64,000 nt of DNA, taken from contig JADFUC010001747.1 of assembly GCA_019722365.1 (NCBI GenBank), positions 62,001-126,000 on the forward strand, written 5' to 3'. This stretch comes from Lithospermum erythrorhizon. Its lineage: Eukaryota; Streptophyta; Magnoliopsida; Boraginales; Boraginaceae. Shown here piece by piece: positions 59,845 through 64,000 of this stretch; position 1 is the first letter of the stretch, and every line of letters starts with the position of its first letter. Position numbers and translations under genes: made by a program. Below the pieces are notes generated by a model. That model had not been told where the DNA came from. It was given only the letters and a program-made list of their open reading frames with translations, and searched no databases.

Positions 59845-62300
59845 TGAAATAACCCGAATTTTTATGTTTTAAGTAATACTTGAGTATTGCTCTACTTAAA
59901 AGAAATTCGAACTAGACAAGTGTATAGCTAAATACTCTTCAATCTTTTTCCTCACAGGCCCAAGCAATAGCGACACACTTGTGCTTGGCCAGCACTCCCT
60001 GTAACAATGTCGCTTTCGTCTTTGCTTTATTTTTCTTCCTTCAATGACACTAATCTATTTATAACAAGAAAGCAAACAAAACACAACCATTTTTCTTGAA
60101 TTGGCGGCTTCACTCCTATAACTTCCCTCTGAAATTTTTCTTTCCTTTGTGGTTATTCTCTGCTTAAATGTAACCCTAAAGTTGCTTTCAAGTTTCAGTA
60201 AAGGTTGATATCAAATAGGTGATTAAAGTAATAAGTTGTTGATATTTGACTTAACTAGTGGTGAGTACTCTATCGTAAGTTTGTAATCTTGCATCATTAT
60301 GAATATGTATTGTATATTTTGGGTTGTTGTAAGTGAATAACTATAAAAAGATTATGAGTATGTTGATACGATAATTAATAAGGTGGATATATATAGAAAG
60401 TTAATTATTGAGATGAGATTTAGTAAAATGTGATCTTGATTATATTAGTGTGATATAATGGTACACGTGTATAAGTATGAGAATGGGTTGATTGAACTAA
60501 TTGGTTGTAGTGAGAAACTAGGTTGAATATCAATATATGAAATATTGGAATATTATAGATTTGAGATATTATGATATAACTATATATGGGTAAAGACTTA
60601 ATGTTATACAATAACTGTTTGATGAGATTATATGTGTTTATGAATGCATTGAATAAATTAATAAATCATTTGATGGATAACATTAAAGGATGAGATGAAA
60701 ATGCGAAAATGAATTGTGATATTGAATGTAGGATGTTGAGATTTATGGTTATATCGAATAACGATAATAGAATATTGTTAAGATTATGAAAGTTGATATG
60801 ATGTTGAGTTGTGAGATATGAGGTTAATAATAGGAGTTATATTTAGCATTATCATGAGATGAGTTATATAAATTATATATTGTTTATATGTGTATCGTAT
60901 AATCTTATCGTTGTAGCGTAAGGATATAAATATGTTTGACCAAGGAGTATGATGACAACTTGATCAATTACATGATGGTAATAGCTTGAAATAATAACAT
61001 ATGTATCAGGAATATGTTAATGAGTCTATTGTACTTGAAGTCATAATGGATAGTAATATATGAAAGGAATGCGGACACGAAGATAATAAATGATGAGATA
61101 TATGTATTGAGACATTATCGAGGTATTGATGATTATTGAGTGATATTGAATTGGTTATGTATTAAAATGATGTTATGATATGGCCATATTATGGAAGTGG
61201 ATATGATTTGTGTTGTGACTTATGATGTGATATGTCCGGTATTCTTGAGAATCGGCCGATTACCAGATCAAAAGGTATTCGTAATCGGCGGCTTTGTGTG
61301 TCGGTATTTGTTAGAATCAACGACCTACTCCGGTATTGATGGAATCAACGTTCATATGATTATGTAAACTACATTCGGTTAGTTGGTTCTTTGGTCCCTC
61401 CTGCAGGTTGAGGTGTGTGTCCCGGCTACTTGGTGTAGAGGTAGCGGGAGAGTTGTATGTTTGTTGGTCTTCGTTTGCTTGGTGTAGAGGCAACGAATGA
61501 CGTGTCCCTCCTGCAGGTTGTGGTGTGTATTCCCGTCTACTTGGTGTAGAGGTAGCGGGAGAGTTGTATTTTGTTGGTCTTCGTTTGCTTGGTGTAGAGG
61601 CAACGAATGACGTTTTTCCTCTATTAGGGTGGTGTAGACTCTAATAGGGGGCCGGAATAGAGTTATTGTTGCTTATGTGATGTATTTGAGCTATTTGATA
61701 TTATAAATGCCATCTATATATTGAAATATTTTGTAAGGTTGATTATATTAAATTGGTTGAAAGATATTAAATTAACAAGGATCATAAGAGGCGACTAGTG
61801 ATATGAATATTAATTAGCTCTTAGTAATTACCACGACTATGGGTATTACGTGTTTATATATGTGTGGTTGAATATGACTTGTTATATGAGTATTCCACGA
61901 GCTTTCCTGGTAGCCTTTTATTTAGGGGACAGTGTTGTTTATTGTTCGGGGAAGTAGGCATTGCGGCATCGGTGTGACGATGTGTTGAGTAAATCATGGT
62001 TAGAGATTTGAGGTAGTTAGGATATCGCCAGCTGGTGTCGGTGTGTACCTTGTTTTATAAGCTATATTGAAAATGTGTTGCCTGTAGTTGTATGATTGAT
62101 GAAATTATAGTATATTTGTTGTTGTCTTAGATCATAATGCAGGCGTAGTCGCGTTGTATTTTTCGTTCATTTTTGGTCAGGTTGTGTTTTGTGGCTTCTT
62201 CTCAGGTGACACACTGAGAAACAGTCGTTCTGGCCAGCGATAGTGTTTCGAACTCTAAGGTTGTTTATAGGGCAGGCCTTTATCATTCTAGTTAATTTCG
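59845..62300 (+). repeat. Diverged chromovirus LTR (copy C; right end uncertain)
   Basis: Begins TGAAATAACCCGAATTTTTA, as in copies A and B, followed by the shared AGTAATACTTGAG and, farther on, AGTTGCTTTCAAGTTTCAGT. The 3' end could not be fixed; similarity fades near 62,200-62,300. GAGGC precedes the left end, but no fitting duplicate is found on the right. It is much more diverged than copies A and B and longer because of an internal duplication. Confidence 0.6.
61392..61613 (+). repeat. Two tandem 110-bp repeats in LTR copy C
   Basis: CCCTCCTGCAGGTTG starts at 61396 and 61506; each copy contains CTTGGTGTAGAGGTAGCGGG and CTTGGTGTAGAGGCAACGAA, themselves a nested repeat. Copies A and B have a related, more degenerate stretch (GGAGTAGAAG-type units), so a repeat core is ancestral to this LTR family. 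Confidence 0.85.
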
Positions 62301-64000
62301 TTAAGATGTTTGGACATCGATTAAATTGATTTGTCATCTCGAGATTAATTTATCCAATTTAATTTATTATCATTAAATATTTCTAGTTAAATTAGAATTA
62401 GTAAAAACGAAATTAATTTATTGGATTAGAAATAATTAATTTTCGAAATATTTAAATAAGATATAACTATAAAATTATTTGATATATTAAAGACTTATAA
62501 TTAAATTTAGAAGTTGAATTTAAATTCAATTAGATTTGATCTTTAGATAACAATTAATTTTTATATTATTCGATAATTAGACAATTGTATATAAATTGAT
62601 GATAGTGTATGTTAATTCCTATCATTCTGCATTAAAATATAGTCAGAATACGTTAGAATTTATTCATGTATAATATATGTTTGATATATTGATGGATGCC
62701 ATGAGATTTATGATATAGGCTTTATTTATATTTATGAAATACGGCATGTATTGTTTTACTGAATGAATAACTTATGAATTCATTAGTTCATTAGTCATTA
62801 AAAGGTAGGCAAGCTAGAGAGTCAGGCTAATGGAAAATAGTTATTAATTAACGTAGTTGAGAACTAGTATAGTTTCATATCTTCCTTTATAAGTCGTATC
62901 ACATATCTCAAGTGTTATGTTTAGTGTTATAAGACTTTTTTTATTTTAGACGTGTGAATCTTAACTAACGGTATTCAAGAGTGATTCGCTTCAATTCATG
63001 AAAGCAAATTATATCACACGATATCTTCTACATAAAAAGGAAATACAATCTTCTCCAAAAGATATTTTATAATATCTTGATCTATTTATTCTTTATCAAT
63101 TAAAGATAACATCATGAAATATTTGTGGAATTTTAAATGCACTAACATTAATATTTCTCTTCTCCATTGTTCTCTACCACACAAGATATACAAGAAGTTA
63201 ATTACATTATCTTCTCCATTGAAATTAAATATATTCTTCTACTTCAATATTCGATTCTTGACCATGTTTGAATGATATACTAGAAGTTGAGGACTACGAA
63301 ATGCTAAATTTATATTGATAGTGCAGAGAAGTATATTTTATTAAATAGTAAATTTTGATACACCAAAGTGTCATATAAGATTAAATATGCTCAATTTTTG
63401 AAATGGAATACAACCAACTAGTATACCGGAAAACTGCAATTTGATGTTTGATGAAATTACAATCACTGTAATTAATATGATTGATGAAATCAGTATGAAA
63501 TGCTTATTTTTTAAAATTTATTCGATCTTAATATTGAAAATATAAAAAAAAAAATATGAAGGAGGCCAATAATCATGATGGTTAATTCTTAAGAATGAAC
63601 GTCTATGAACAATCTACCCTTTCAATTACTGGGAAGGTATAACATCGTTATAAATATTTATTAAATTTTGTAAAGTGTAAAAGTATGGAGGATATTTTTA
63701 TCAAAAAATTTCATTGACTGCGTTTAGCAATTTTTTACGACTCAACATTTGCTTGTTTCGAACTTCCAAGTTACCTCCCCGAGCCCCCTTTAGCTTGATC
63801 GACCTCAACCGAGTTCCTTGGCCTTCTCTAGTTGCTACCTCTTTTGGTGAGTTTTTCTTTTGCACCCAAATTCACATACCATTGATTAAATTGATGTTTT
63901 ATTCGAAGTGGCTCCGACCCACTAAGCGTTTGACTAAATGCCTAAGAGAAAAATATTAACCAGCTCTATATTCAAATCTGTTTCTATTGGTTTTCCCATG
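62301..64000. other. No gene recognised
   Basis: Very AT-rich. A plus-strand frame at 63714-63959 includes PPRAPFSLIDLNRVPWPSLV, which is less AT-driven than the rest and could be a decayed coding piece; I do not recognise a family. Confidence 0.4.

Overview
The window is nuclear DNA of a flowering plant, almost certainly a eudicot. The evidence is two spliced plant genes with short GT-AG introns (a VRN1/REM-type B3 transcription factor and a 14-3-3 protein), an AT-rich background, and a dense load of plant transposon classes: Tat and chromovirus Ty3/gypsy, Ty1/copia, Mutator-like, hAT, Helitron and Stowaway MITEs. Nothing in the sequence fixes the species. Only the two genes look like host genes; most of the rest is transposon sequence of different ages.

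Layout. 1-5.65 kb: the 5' end of a Ty1/copia element leaving the window leftwards on the minus strand, then a decayed minus-strand transposon gene (Ulp1/plant-mobile-domain type) interleaved with three tandem arrays. 5.65-18.7 kb: a 13-kb Ty3/gypsy element of the Tat/Retand kind with broken gag and pol, both LTRs, and an unbroken 226-codon antisense frame behind integrase; a solo copia LTR sits inside it. 19.3-30.0 kb: a region bounded by Mutator-type terminal inverted repeats and a matching 9-bp target duplication, holding a 5'-truncated copia element, a chromodomain Ty3/gypsy element, and a Stowaway MITE inside the latter's protease region. 30-40 kb: gene-poor DNA with MITEs, a Helitron fragment, a foldback Mutator-like element and Helitron-like repeats. 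40.2-45.3 kb: an hAT element with GC-rich ends and a dead transposase on the minus strand.

The gene island is 45.8-53.6 kb. The B3 gene (plus strand, four exons, 378 residues predicted) is intact. The 14-3-3 gene (minus strand, five exons, 257 residues predicted) carries a foldback Mutator-like element in its 2-kb second intron. The beginning of its second exon is abnormal and removes a phosphopeptide-binding tyrosine. The two genes converge (3' ends facing each other) and show no functional link.

From 53.6 kb to the end there are no convincing genes. A solo LTR of the same family as the chromovirus sits in inverse orientation with a perfect 5-bp duplication; a third, diverged LTR of the family lies at 59.8-62.3 kb, and there is one further Stowaway MITE. 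Three LTRs of one family and six Stowaway MITEs in 64 kb show repeated insertion, with solo LTR formation as the main removal route. Boundaries marked 'about' were placed by eye from shared sequence and may be off by tens of bases.
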